From assembly GCF_029504575.1 (NCBI RefSeq), contig NZ_JAQFII010000001.1, positions 6,021,001 through 6,085,000 of the forward strand: a stretch of 64,000 nt of DNA. The letters run 5' to 3'. This DNA comes from Streptomyces sp. SPB162 (GTDB lineage: Bacteria > Actinomycetota > Actinomycetes > Streptomycetales > Streptomycetaceae). How positions within the stretch are numbered: position 1 is the stretch's first letter; each line of letters begins with the position of its first letter. The position numbers were made by a program, and so were the translations under genes. The notes under the pieces were generated by a model. The model ran no database searches, had not been told where the DNA came from, and saw only the letters and a program-made list of their open reading frames with translations. Of this stretch, positions 9,476 through 19,368 are shown in pieces.

Positions 9476-9587
9476 AACTGGCGCCAAAAGGGCCGAGGGT
9501 CGCGCTGTGTCCGGTTGCCCAATGGATCCCTCCGGATACGGCGCGGTGATTCGATAGATGGCTTATGAATTGTGAGGACCCGTTCTG

Positions 9588-9728
9588 ATGGATGCCGGAT
9601 CTTTGGATGTTCGTCTCTGCCCCATCGAGACGAATAAGCGCGCCCAGGGCAGTTCTTACATTGTCCGATGGGAGGTCGCTCACAAGAAGCACAGCACGAC
9701 CTGGAAGAAGTCCGCTCCGTCCAGGTGA
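9588..9728 (+). pseudogene. N-terminal remnant of a tyrosine integrase
   Basis: A 46-codon frame reading MDAGSLDVRLCPIETNKRAQ and then GSSYIVRWEVAHKKHSTTWK before a stop. This resembles the start of Streptomyces integrases (D-V-R-L-x-x-I-E-T-N-K, then S-S-Y-x-V-R-W). Everything after the arm domain is missing. It lies about 50 bases from the tRNA fragment, the place expected for an integrase beside an att site. Confidence 0.6.
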
Positions 9729-9780
9729 TCAGCTAGGCGTGGCTTGACCTGCGAACAATTTGCAGATCAGGCCAGGCGCG

Positions 9781-9845
9781 GGTGCCCCCAGCAGGACTCG
9801 AACCTGCGGCCAAGTGCTTAGAAGGCACCTGCTCTATTCGTCAAC
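9781..9845 (-). other. 3' fragment of tRNA-Arg(UCU), probable attachment-site scar
   Basis: Read on the minus strand, the sequence has the end of a D-arm (GAATAGAGC), an anticodon stem GGTGC/GCACT around the loop CTTCTAA (anticodon TCT), a perfect T-arm GCAGG-TTCGAGT-CCTGC, the 3' acceptor half TGGGGGC, then ACC. The matching 5' acceptor half (GCCCCCA) and the first half of the D-arm are absent, so this is not a working tRNA. A 3' tRNA segment beside recombinase genes is what tRNA-targeting integrative elements leave as attL or attR. Confidence 0.75.
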
Positions 9846-10177
9846 TGCAGCGGCTCGGTGAGCGCGCGGAGTGGAGCTCCCCTCGGGCGTCGGCGAAGGC
9901 CGATTCGCCGACGGCAGACACATTAGGTGCCCAAAGGACTGGAAGAGCGCGGCGAACCAAGCAAACCTTGAACTGTTCGGGGGGAGCGGCAAGTCACTGC
10001 TGAGCCCGCGTGCATGTGGATGCCGGGATCACAGAAGCAAGCGCAACATAGCCGACGATCGCCGGTTAGCCAAACCGGCGTTTCCACAGACCATTGGAGA
10101 TGTTCGGGGCTGCGGTGAGGACCGACGCCCCGCAAGCCCGTTGTACCCCACAAAGGGTCCTACCTAAGGAGTTCCAC
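9846..10177. other. Gene-free stretch inside the integrative-element scar
   Basis: I see no conserved protein or RNA here. Its 3' end carries a strong ribosome site, AAGGAG at 10166-10171, for the recombinase-like gene that starts at 10178. Confidence 0.4.
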
Positions 10178-10867
10178 ATGACCGCAGGTACCAACGAGGA
10201 AACCCTTCTTCTGGAAGGTCGCCAGCGTCTGCTGTCGCTAGTGGACTGGGTCGCCGAACAGCCCGAAAACGGACTTATGCTTCGAAGTTTCCTGATGTCC
10301 ATCGCTCTCGCGGGGTTGAGGCCGACGGAGGCGATGGGGCTGCGTGTCCGCGACGCGGTACTACCCGATGAAGGCGCGGGCATTCTGCTGATCCGCTCGC
10401 AGGTGCGGGGAGCCGGCGGCGTGGAGGCTGTGCGGCGTGTGCCCGCGCGCCCGGACTTGATGGCGCTCTTGAAGGCGGAAATAGCCAGGCGCGATCTCGG
10501 CCCCGATGACGCCGTGTTCGTGCTCGACGACGGACGACCGCTGACCGCAACGGTCTATCGAAGGGCTTGGCGGGAGGCCCGAGCGGTGGTTCTGGAAGTG
10601 CATGAGATCGACTCACCGCTCGGCAGGAACGTTTCTTCTCTGCGGGACGCGTGCATCGCATCTTGGCTGCGGAACGACGACCAGACCGCTGCGCACATCC
10701 TCGCTGTGGCGGAGTTCGCAGGCATGAGCGCGCCTCGTCTCGTGGAGCGCTTTGCACACTGCCTTCGGAAACCGAACCGGGCTGCGATCCCTTGGGACAA
10801 GCTCGAAGCGGCCCTCGACCTTCCTGGCTTGGCTCTAGAGACCAAAGCAGCTGCACGCCGCCCGTGA
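10178..10867 (+). CDS. Tyrosine-recombinase-like protein lacking catalytic residues
   Basis: 229 residues starting at ATG 10178, seven bases after AAGGAG. The body matches only the catalytic domain of phage-type integrases. AGLRPTEAMGLRVRDAV is the box with the first Arg, VFVLDDGRPLTATVYRRAWR is the middle helix region, and SSLRDACIASWLR followed by AEFAGMSAPRLVERFAHCL lines up with the usual H-x-x-R ... G-H ... Y motifs. In that alignment His is Ser, the following His is Asp, G-H is G-M and the nucleophile Tyr is Phe. It should therefore bind or pair but not cut DNA. It lies upstream of xis and int on the same strand, so a regulatory or structural role in the element is plausible. This is inference. 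Confidence 0.65.
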   Translation: MTAGTNEETLLLEGRQRLLSLVDWVAEQPENGLMLRSFLMSIALAGLRPTEAMGLRVRDAVLPDEGAGILLIRSQVRGAGGVEAVRRVPARPDLMALLKAEIARRDLGPDDAVFVLDDGRPLTATVYRRAWREARAVVLEVHEIDSPLGRNVSSLRDACIASWLRNDDQTAAHILAVAEFAGMSAPRLVERFAHCLRKPNRAAIPWDKLEAALDLPGLALETKAAARRP

Positions 10868-10997
10868 CCCGGCTCCGGTAGCGGCTCGTCCGGGATCTTC
10901 CCCTCCCGTTGGCTCTACGGCGAGCGACCGGTGGGCGGAGGACCGACCCTCCGCGCATCCGGGCCAGTCCCCTTCCACACCTCACAGAAAATCAGCG

Positions 10998-11309
10998 ATG
11001 CCTGCCCGACTTTCCCCTGTCCGCTCCATTGCCCCTGTTCCCCGAGCCAGCGCAGACACGGCGTTCCTGACGGTCAAGGCCGCGGCTGATTACCTCGGTC
11101 TTTCCCCACACACTCTCTACGTCTGGCGTCACCGGCGGCAGGGGCCGCCGAGCTTCCGCATGGGGCCACGAGGCCGCGTCATGTACCGGCTGTCAGCACT
11201 CGACGCCTGGGTCCGGGAACAGGAGCAGGCCGACTCGCGGTCCAACACCCTCCTGAACCCGATGAACGCCCGCCCCCAGGAGCGATCCACCCGCTTCGCC
11301 GGTGCCTGA
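10998..11309 (+). CDS. xis: Excisionase / MerR-type helix-turn-helix protein
   Basis: A 103-residue basic protein with one winged helix-turn-helix: FLTVKAAADYLGLSPHTLYV followed by WRHRRQGPPSFRMGPRGRVMYR, the excisionase (AlpA/Xis, helix_turn_helix_17) form. The N- and C-terminal tails are disordered and Arg/Pro-rich. It lies 55 bases before the integrase, the standard xis-int order in actinomycete integrative elements, and should direct excision. Confidence 0.8.
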   Translation: MPARLSPVRSIAPVPRASADTAFLTVKAAADYLGLSPHTLYVWRHRRQGPPSFRMGPRGRVMYRLSALDAWVREQEQADSRSNTLLNPMNARPQERSTRFAGA

Positions 11310-11363
11310 CGTTCCAGGCGTCGGCGCACGCCGTCTCCACACTCTCTCGTCAAGGAGTTCGAT

Positions 11364-12611
11364 CTGGCCGGCTACGTAGAAGACCGATGGCTGAAGAAGC
11401 GTCCCAACCCGAAGTCCGGTAAACGGGAACGCACCGCCATGTACGGCAAATGCACCCGCTACCGGGTCAAGGGCATTCCCGCAGTCAAGGACCGCTCATT
11501 CGACGTCCTCCAGGACGCGAAGACCTGGCTCGCCCAAGCGCAGACCGACGCACGGCGTGGAGAGTTCGTCGACCCCCGAGACGGCGCCATCTCTCTCAAG
11601 GAGTACGTCGAGACCCATTGGTGGCCCACTCGCAGCGGCGACCCGTCCACCATCGAGCGTATCGAGCAGAGGATGCGCAGGCATATCCTCCCGCATCTTG
11701 GCGCCCAGCCGCTGAACGGCATAGGCACAGAAACATTGCGGAACTGGAAGAAGCGGCTGGAGAAGGATCTCGGTCCGTCGTCGATCCGCATGGTCTGGGC
11801 GACGCTGTCCAGCGTTCTGCAAGCCGCCGTGGAGGACCGCCGCCTGGCACGCAATCCGTGCCGCTCCAGCACGGTTGGTCCGCCGCCTGCCACGCCCGGC
11901 AGGGTGGAGGCGTGGCCGCCCGAGCGTGTGCTGGCCGTACGCGAGGCGATGCCGGAACGGTATCGGGTCCTGGTCGAGATCGGAGCGGGTCTGGGCCTCC
12001 GGCAAGGGGAGGCGCTGGGGTTGAGCACGGAGGCCATCGACTTTGCCAACGAAGTTGTCCACGTTCGGTGCCAGGTCAAGATGGTGCGAACGAAGCTCTG
12101 CTTCGCCCTTCCCAAGGGCCGCAAAGTCCGGGACGTACCGCTGCCCTCAAGCGTGGCCCGGGCCCTCAAAAAGCACATGGAGACCTACGCCCCCGTGCCT
12201 GTAACGCTGCCTTGGGACGACCCACGTCAGCCCAAGACACCCGTGGAGGCCAAGCATCGCCGGCCGAGGACGTACGGTCTCTTGGTGACGGGGCGAGAGC
12301 GGAAGGCGATCAACCGGAACTACTTCAACTCCTATGTCTGGAAGCCGGCCCTGTCCCGGGCCGGTGTAGTCGCTCCTTTGGAGGAGGGCAAACTGGCCGG
12401 GTCCCGTGTGTGGGAGCCGTCCCGCGAGCACGGCTTCCATGCCCTGCGGCACTTCTACGCCTCCGAGGAGTTGGAGGCGGGGGAATCGGTCGTCTCCCTG
12501 GCCCGCTGGCTGGGCCACTCCGATCCGGGATTCACGTTGCGGATCTACTCCCACTTTCTGCCTCGGGCCGGCGCACGGGGTAGCTCTGCCATCGACGCGA
12601 TCTTCGCGTAA
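11364..12611 (+). CDS. int: Tyrosine-type site-specific integrase
   Basis: 415 residues if translation begins at CTG 11364, which gives (M)AGYVEDRWLKKRP and has AAGGAG six bases upstream. The first ATG, at 11439, cuts into the conserved arm-binding region (YRVKGIPAVKDRSFDVLQD) and has no ribosome site. The core-binding domain runs from about residue 75 (SLKEYVETHWW). The catalytic domain has GAGLGLRQGEALGLS (Arg), HGFHALRHFYASEELEAG (H-x-L-R-H), WLGHSDPGF (G-H) and LRIYSHFLP (Tyr nucleophile), so all catalytic residues are present. It should act on a tRNA att site. A perfect hairpin follows the stop. Confidence 0.85.
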   Translation: MAGYVEDRWLKKRPNPKSGKRERTAMYGKCTRYRVKGIPAVKDRSFDVLQDAKTWLAQAQTDARRGEFVDPRDGAISLKEYVETHWWPTRSGDPSTIERIEQRMRRHILPHLGAQPLNGIGTETLRNWKKRLEKDLGPSSIRMVWATLSSVLQAAVEDRRLARNPCRSSTVGPPPATPGRVEAWPPERVLAVREAMPERYRVLVEIGAGLGLRQGEALGLSTEAIDFANEVVHVRCQVKMVRTKLCFALPKGRKVRDVPLPSSVARALKKHMETYAPVPVTLPWDDPRQPKTPVEAKHRRPRTYGLLVTGRERKAINRNYFNSYVWKPALSRAGVVAPLEEGKLAGSRVWEPSREHGFHALRHFYASEELEAGESVVSLARWLGHSDPGFTLRIYSHFLPRAGARGSSAIDAIFA

Positions 12612-12629
12612 CCACGGCCGACGTCGTCG

Positions 12630-12661
12630 GGCCGGGGCCACCGGCCGTGCTGGCCCCGGCC
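12630..12661 (+). terminator. Hairpin after the integrase gene
   Basis: GGCCGGGGCCA pairs perfectly with TGGCCCCGGCC over a 10-base loop. No T-run follows, which is usual for Streptomyces. Confidence 0.6.
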
Positions 12662-12690
12662 GAGGCGTCAAAGTCCCAGAGAAGTCCCAC

Positions 12691-12751
12691 GGCTGCTGCC
12701 ACACCCCTCACCGAGCACTATTTGCGCAGTTCAGAGGGGGTGCGGCAGCCT
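12691..12751. terminator. Imperfect bidirectional hairpin between int and murA
   Basis: GGCTGCTGCCACACCCCTC pairs imperfectly with GAGGGGGTGCGGCAGCC across an AT-richer loop. It sits between two convergent genes. Confidence 0.45.
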
Positions 12752-12758
12752 TCGTCGG

Positions 12759-14288
12759 TCAGATGTCGCGGAACGTCTCGATCTGCGCGCCGATCGTGTT
12801 GAGCCGCTCGGCCAGGTCCTCGTAGCCGCGGTTGATGACGTAGACGTTGCGCAGCACGGAGGTGCCCTCGGCGGCCATCATCGCGAGCAGGATGACGACG
12901 GCGGGGCGCAGCGCGGGCGGGCACATCATCTCGGCGGCGCGCCAGCGGGTCGGGCCCTCGACGAGGACGCGGTGCGGGTCGAGGAGTTTGACGCCGGCGC
13001 CCAGCCGGGTCAGCTCCGTCAGGTAGATCGCGCGGTTGTCGTAGACCCAGTCGTGGATGAGCGTGGAGCCCTGGGCGGTCGCGGCGATGGCGGCGAAGAA
13101 GGGGACGTTGTCGATGTTCAGGCCGGGGAAGGGCATCGGGTGGATCTTGTCGATGGGCGCGCGGAGCTTGGAGGGGCGCACCGTGAGGTCGATCAGGCGG
13201 GTCCGGCCGTTGTCGGCCCGGTACTCCTCGGTGCGCTCGTGGTCCAGACCCATCTCCTCCAGGACGGCCAGCTCGATCTCCAGGAACTCGATCGGCACCC
13301 GGCGGATCGTCAACTCCGACTCGGTGACGACGGCGGCGGCGAGCAGGCTCATGGCCTCGACCGGGTCCTCGGAGGGCGCGTAGTCCACGTCGCGGTCGAT
13401 GTCGGTGACGCCGTGCACGGTCAGGGTGGTGGTGCCGACGCCGTCGACCCGTACCCCGAGCTCCTCCAGGAAGAAGCAGAGGTCCTGGACCATGTAGTTC
13501 GAGCTGGCGTTGCGGATCACCGTGACGCCGTTGTTGCGGGCGGCGGCCAGCAGCGCGTTCTCGGTGACGGTGTCGCCGCGTTCGGTCAGCACGATGGGAC
13601 GGGTGGGGGAGATCTGCCGCTCGACGGCCGCGTGGTAGGTGCCGTCGGTGGCCGTCACATCGAGGCCGAAGTGGCGCAGCGCGTTCATGTGCGGCTGTAC
13701 CGTCCGGGTGCCGAGGTCACAGCCGCCCGCGTACGGGATGCGGAAGCGCTCGGTGCGGTGCAGCAGCGGTCCGAGGAACATGATCACGCTGCGGGTGCGG
13801 CGGGCCGCCGTGGTGTCCATCGCCTCCAGGTCCAGCTCGGCCGGCGGCACGATCTCCAGGTCGTTGCCGTCGTTGATCCAGCGGGTGCGGACGCCGATGC
13901 TGTTGAGGACTTCCAGGATCCGGTAGACCTCCTCGATCCTGGCGACATGGCGCAGCGTGGTGCGTCCGGAGTTCAGCAGGGAGGCGCACAGCAGCGCGAC
14001 GCACGCGTTCTTGCTGGTCTTCACGTCGATGGCGCCCGACAGCCGCCGCCCGCCCACGACCCGCAGGTGCATGGGCCCCGCGTAGCCGAGCGAGACGATC
14101 TCACTGTCCAGCGCCTCGCCGATCCTGGCGATCATCTCCAGGCTGATGTTCTGGTTGCCGCGTTCGATGCGGTTGACCGCGCTCTGGCTGGTGCCCAGCG
14201 CCTCCGCCAGCTGGGACTGGGTCCAGCCGCGGTGCTGCCGGGCGTCACGGATGAGCTTGCCGATACGGGCGAGGTAGTCATCGATCAT
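12759..14288 (-). CDS. murA: UDP-GlcNAc 1-carboxyvinyltransferase with N-terminal XRE helix-turn-helix
   Basis: 509 residues from ATG 14288. Residues about 5-60 are an XRE-type DNA-binding domain (GWTQSQLAEALGTSQSAVNR). From about residue 72 runs a complete EPSP-synthase-fold MurA: LSGAIDVKTSKNACVALLCA, the loop cysteine in YAGGCDLGTRTVQPH that aligns with the phosphoenolpyruvate-reacting Cys, and HPMPFPGLNIDNVPFFAA. MurA adds enolpyruvate to UDP-GlcNAc, the first committed peptidoglycan step. The fusion makes it likely both enzyme and regulator. It is the second MurA of Streptomyces (SCO5998-like, recalled). It is divergent from aconitase; ATCTC-N6-GAGAT palindromes lie in its upstream region. 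Confidence 0.88.
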   Translation of the reverse strand: MIDDYLARIGKLIRDARQHRGWTQSQLAEALGTSQSAVNRIERGNQNISLEMIARIGEALDSEIVSLGYAGPMHLRVVGGRRLSGAIDVKTSKNACVALLCASLLNSGRTTLRHVARIEEVYRILEVLNSIGVRTRWINDGNDLEIVPPAELDLEAMDTTAARRTRSVIMFLGPLLHRTERFRIPYAGGCDLGTRTVQPHMNALRHFGLDVTATDGTYHAAVERQISPTRPIVLTERGDTVTENALLAAARNNGVTVIRNASSNYMVQDLCFFLEELGVRVDGVGTTTLTVHGVTDIDRDVDYAPSEDPVEAMSLLAAAVVTESELTIRRVPIEFLEIELAVLEEMGLDHERTEEYRADNGRTRLIDLTVRPSKLRAPIDKIHPMPFPGLNIDNVPFFAAIAATAQGSTLIHDWVYDNRAIYLTELTRLGAGVKLLDPHRVLVEGPTRWRAAEMMCPPALRPAVVILLAMMAAEGTSVLRNVYVINRGYEDLAERLNTIGAQIETFRDI

Positions 14289-14299
14289 GTGCAAACGGT

Positions 14300-14315
14300 A
14301 TCTCACACATGAGAT
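14300..14315. promoter_or_regulatory. Palindrome 1, ATCTC-N6-GAGAT
   Basis: ATCTCACACATGAGAT, 11 bases upstream of the murA start codon, so within its 5' leader or core promoter. The same 5-bp arms and 6-base gap recur twice more before acnA. Confidence 0.6.
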
Positions 14316-14416
14316 GGAGGCTTTGTGGCGGAAGGAGGGGCCGACGCGTGGATCGCGAGGAACGGGGTAGGTGTCGCGTCCCTGCGGCCAGTCGGGCAGC
14401 TTCACGCAAGGTCACT

Positions 14417-14432
14417 ATCTCGGATATGAGAT
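14417..14432. promoter_or_regulatory. Palindrome 2, ATCTC-N6-GAGAT
   Basis: ATCTCGGATATGAGAT, with arms and spacing identical to palindromes 1 and 3. Its centre lies 117 bases from that of palindrome 1. Confidence 0.6.
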
Positions 14433-14557
14433 TTATCCGCCCGTTCGTGTGAAGCGTTGCTCCGGATGGCCGCATGCGTACGAGGGGGCGCCGGTGGGCA
14501 TGCGTGAGCGGCACGGGGGTGCCGGGGCATGACCCCGCACCGGTGATGTACTAGAGT

Positions 14558-14575
14558 TATCTCGACATCGAGATA
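14558..14575. promoter_or_regulatory. Palindrome 3, extended TATCTCGA-N2-TCGAGATA
   Basis: The best copy: 8-bp perfect arms around CA, about 150 bases upstream of the aconitase start and 142 bases (centre to centre) from palindrome 2. Confidence 0.65.
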
Positions 14576-14611
14576 TCTGCCGAGGCGTACCACGCCGCAG
14601 TCACCGAGCTG

Positions 14612-14630
14612 CTAGGTAAGGCATACCTAA
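14612..14630. promoter_or_regulatory. Iron box (DmdR/IdeR/DtxR-type operator) upstream of aconitase
   Basis: CTAGGTAAGGCATACCTAA matches 15 of 19 positions of the DmdR1/DtxR-type consensus TTAGGTTAGGCTCACCTAA, with intact TAGGT and ACCTAA half-sites. A second half-site, GCTCACCTTA, follows directly. About 98 bases lie between the box and the acnA start. Confidence 0.65.
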
Positions 14631-14727
14631 CTTAGCGCTCACCTTAGCGGATCGGCATGGAGTCGTGCCGGTCGTGTCGGCAGGATTGCGCTGGTACGCG
14701 CGAATTACATGCATGAAGGAGACTGTC

Positions 14728-17441
<2,714 letters not shown>

Positions 17442-17482
17442 GCACCCACCGAACACGGGCCGACGGCCCGCGGCGGTCGTCC

Positions 17483-17521
17483 GGACGGACCGCACCCCTC
17501 ACCCAGGGGTGCGGTCCGTCC
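17483..17521 (+). terminator. Terminator hairpin after acnA
   Basis: GGACGGACCGCACCCCT pairs perfectly with AGGGGTGCGGTCCGTCC over a short loop, 42 bases after the stop codon. Confidence 0.8.
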
Positions 17522-17894
17522 GCGTTTGTCCTTCAAGAACTGAACGCGAGGCGGGTGATCAATGGTAGATAAGTGAAGGCAAGTGCCTACTGTCCGAGGA
17601 GGTTCCACAAACGGAGTCAGTCCCTCCGCGTTTCGGCCAGGTCTCAACTCGGGAAAGCTTCACGGCCAAACGGGCTTTCGATCTTGCCCTCTCAGCGAGA
17701 AGTGGACTATACCTGTCGCGTCCAGGGAAGCCCGCGAGCGCGGGACGGGGCGGGGGGATCGACGGGCCGAGAACGCCCGCTCGTGCAGGACCCTCCCCTC
17801 GGTGGATGGCAGCATCACTGAAGCTTCATCTGTTCGCGGGCGCCGGCGGATTCCGCTGCACCGCATGAGTCCTGTAGAGGGCGAGGACTTGAGC
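17522..17894 (+). promoter_or_regulatory. Leader/promoter region of the ngcEFG operon
   Basis: About 370 bases with no gene. It contains AGGCA-AG-TGCCT at 17577-17588 and a DasR-like site at 17701. The ribosome site GAGGA lies before ATG 17895. Confidence 0.5.
17701..17716. promoter_or_regulatory. DasR-responsive-element-like site
   Basis: AGTGGACTATACCTGT agrees at 12 of 16 positions with the dre consensus AGTGGTCTAGACCACT. DasR is the GlcNAc-sensing GntR repressor of Streptomyces, and the downstream genes encode a GlcNAc/chitobiose-type transporter. Confidence 0.45.
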
Positions 17895-19287
17895 ATGGGA
17901 TCCGAACTGAACCGCCGGAGTCTGATCAAGCGGTCCGCGGCTGTTGGCCTGGTGGCCCTTCCGTCGGCCGGTCTGCTGAGCGCCTGCGCGTCCAGCGGCG
18001 GCGACACCAAGTCCGGCGAAGCCGACAAGGGCACGGTCTCGAAGGACAATCCCTTCGGCGTGAACGACACCAAGGCCCTGGACATCGTGGTGTTCGACGG
18101 TGGCTACGGCCACGACTACGCCACCGCGCTGGGCAAGCTGTACGAGACGAAGCACAAGGGCTCCAAGTCCAGCGTGCTGCCGACCCAGGACATCAGCGGC
18201 AAGCTGCAGCCCCGTTTCAACAACGGCACCCCGCCGGACGTCATCGACGACTCGGGCGCCAAGCAGATCAAGCTGGACGTCCTGGACAAGGCCGGGCAGC
18301 TCGCCGACCTGACGCCGCTGCTGGACGCGCCGTACATCGACGACCCGAGCAAGAAGATCCGCGACGTGCTCCAGCCGGGCACGATCGACACGGGCATGCT
18401 GAACGGCAAGTTCAAGCAGCTCAGCTACATCTACACGGTGTGGGGCCTCTGGTACTCCGGCAAGCTCTTCAAGGAGAAGGGCTGGAAGGAGCCGAAGACG
18501 TGGGCGGACTTCATCTCGCTCTGCGGTGAGATCAAGGCGGCCGGCATCGCGCCCTTCATCCACCAGGGCAAGTTCCCCTACTACATCAACGTCGTGATCC
18601 TGGACCTGCTCGCCAAGAACGGCGGCCCGGAGCTGCAGAAGCGCGTCGACGCCCTGGACGGGACCGTCTGGGACGAGCCGGCCGCCAAGGGCCGCCGTCG
18701 AGGCCGTCTACCAGATCGTCGACAAGGGCTACCTGTACCCGGGCACCAACGGTCTGACGCACATCGAGTCCCAGACCCGGTGGAACGAGTACAAGGCAGC
18801 CTTCATCCCCTGTGGTTCCTGGCTGGAGAACGAGCAGCTGAAGTCCACCCCGAGCGACTTCGACATGAAGTTCATGCCGATGCCGTCGCTGCCCGGCGAC
18901 AAGCTCCCCTACGAGGCCATCCGCGCCGGCGCCGGCGAGCCCTTCGTCGTCCCGGAGAAGGCGGCCAACAAGGCCGGCGGTCTCGAGTTCCTGCGCCTGA
19001 TGCTGACGAAGGAGGGCTCCGGCAAGTTCGCCGCCGCCGCCAACTCCCTCACCGTCCTGAAGGACGGCGTCGGCGCGGACGTCCAGCTGCGCCCGGGCAC
19101 CGCCTCGACGGTGACCGTGCTCAAGGCGGCGGGTGCCAACACGTTCAACTACAACTACCCGAACACCGCGAGCGCGTTCGGAACCGACCTGGAGACCATC
19201 AGCGGCGAGCTGATGGCCAAGCGCATCACCCCGGCCCAGTGGCTGCAGAAGGCGAAGGAAGCCGCGGCGAAGGCCAAGAAGGGCTGA
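17895..19287 (+). CDS. ngcE: NgcE-like sugar-binding lipoprotein, frameshifted as read
   Basis: Extracellular solute-binding protein of a carbohydrate ABC transporter. The N-terminus has a twin-arginine signal (NRRSLIKRSAAVGL) and a lipobox ending L-L-S-A-C. The body is a family 1 sugar-binding fold (WGLWYSGKLFKEKGW, FIPCGSWLENEQL). The frame breaks at 18689-18691, where one extra G in AAGGGCCGCC shifts away from V-E-A-V-Y-Q-I-V-D-K-G-Y. Corrected length is 463 residues. It matches the position of SCO6005/NgcE, which binds N,N'-diacetylchitobiose and GlcNAc in Streptomyces (established for that family). The two permeases follow, with no ATPase gene, as expected because such systems borrow MsiK. 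Confidence 0.85.
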
Positions 19288-19368
19288 CGCAGCGACACCG
19301 ATCGGCGGGGGAGCGGATCAGTCCGCTCCCCCGCCGGCACAGCCCGTCGATCAGGAGCAGGATGATCC

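Noticed and set aside
9781..9860. Complete tRNA gene
   Set aside because: The 5' acceptor strand GCCCCCA and the 5' D-stem are missing, so the cloverleaf cannot close.
12612..12758. Right-hand att repeat after int
   Set aside because: No copy of the tRNA-Arg 3' segment is present; the inverted repeats there behave as terminators.
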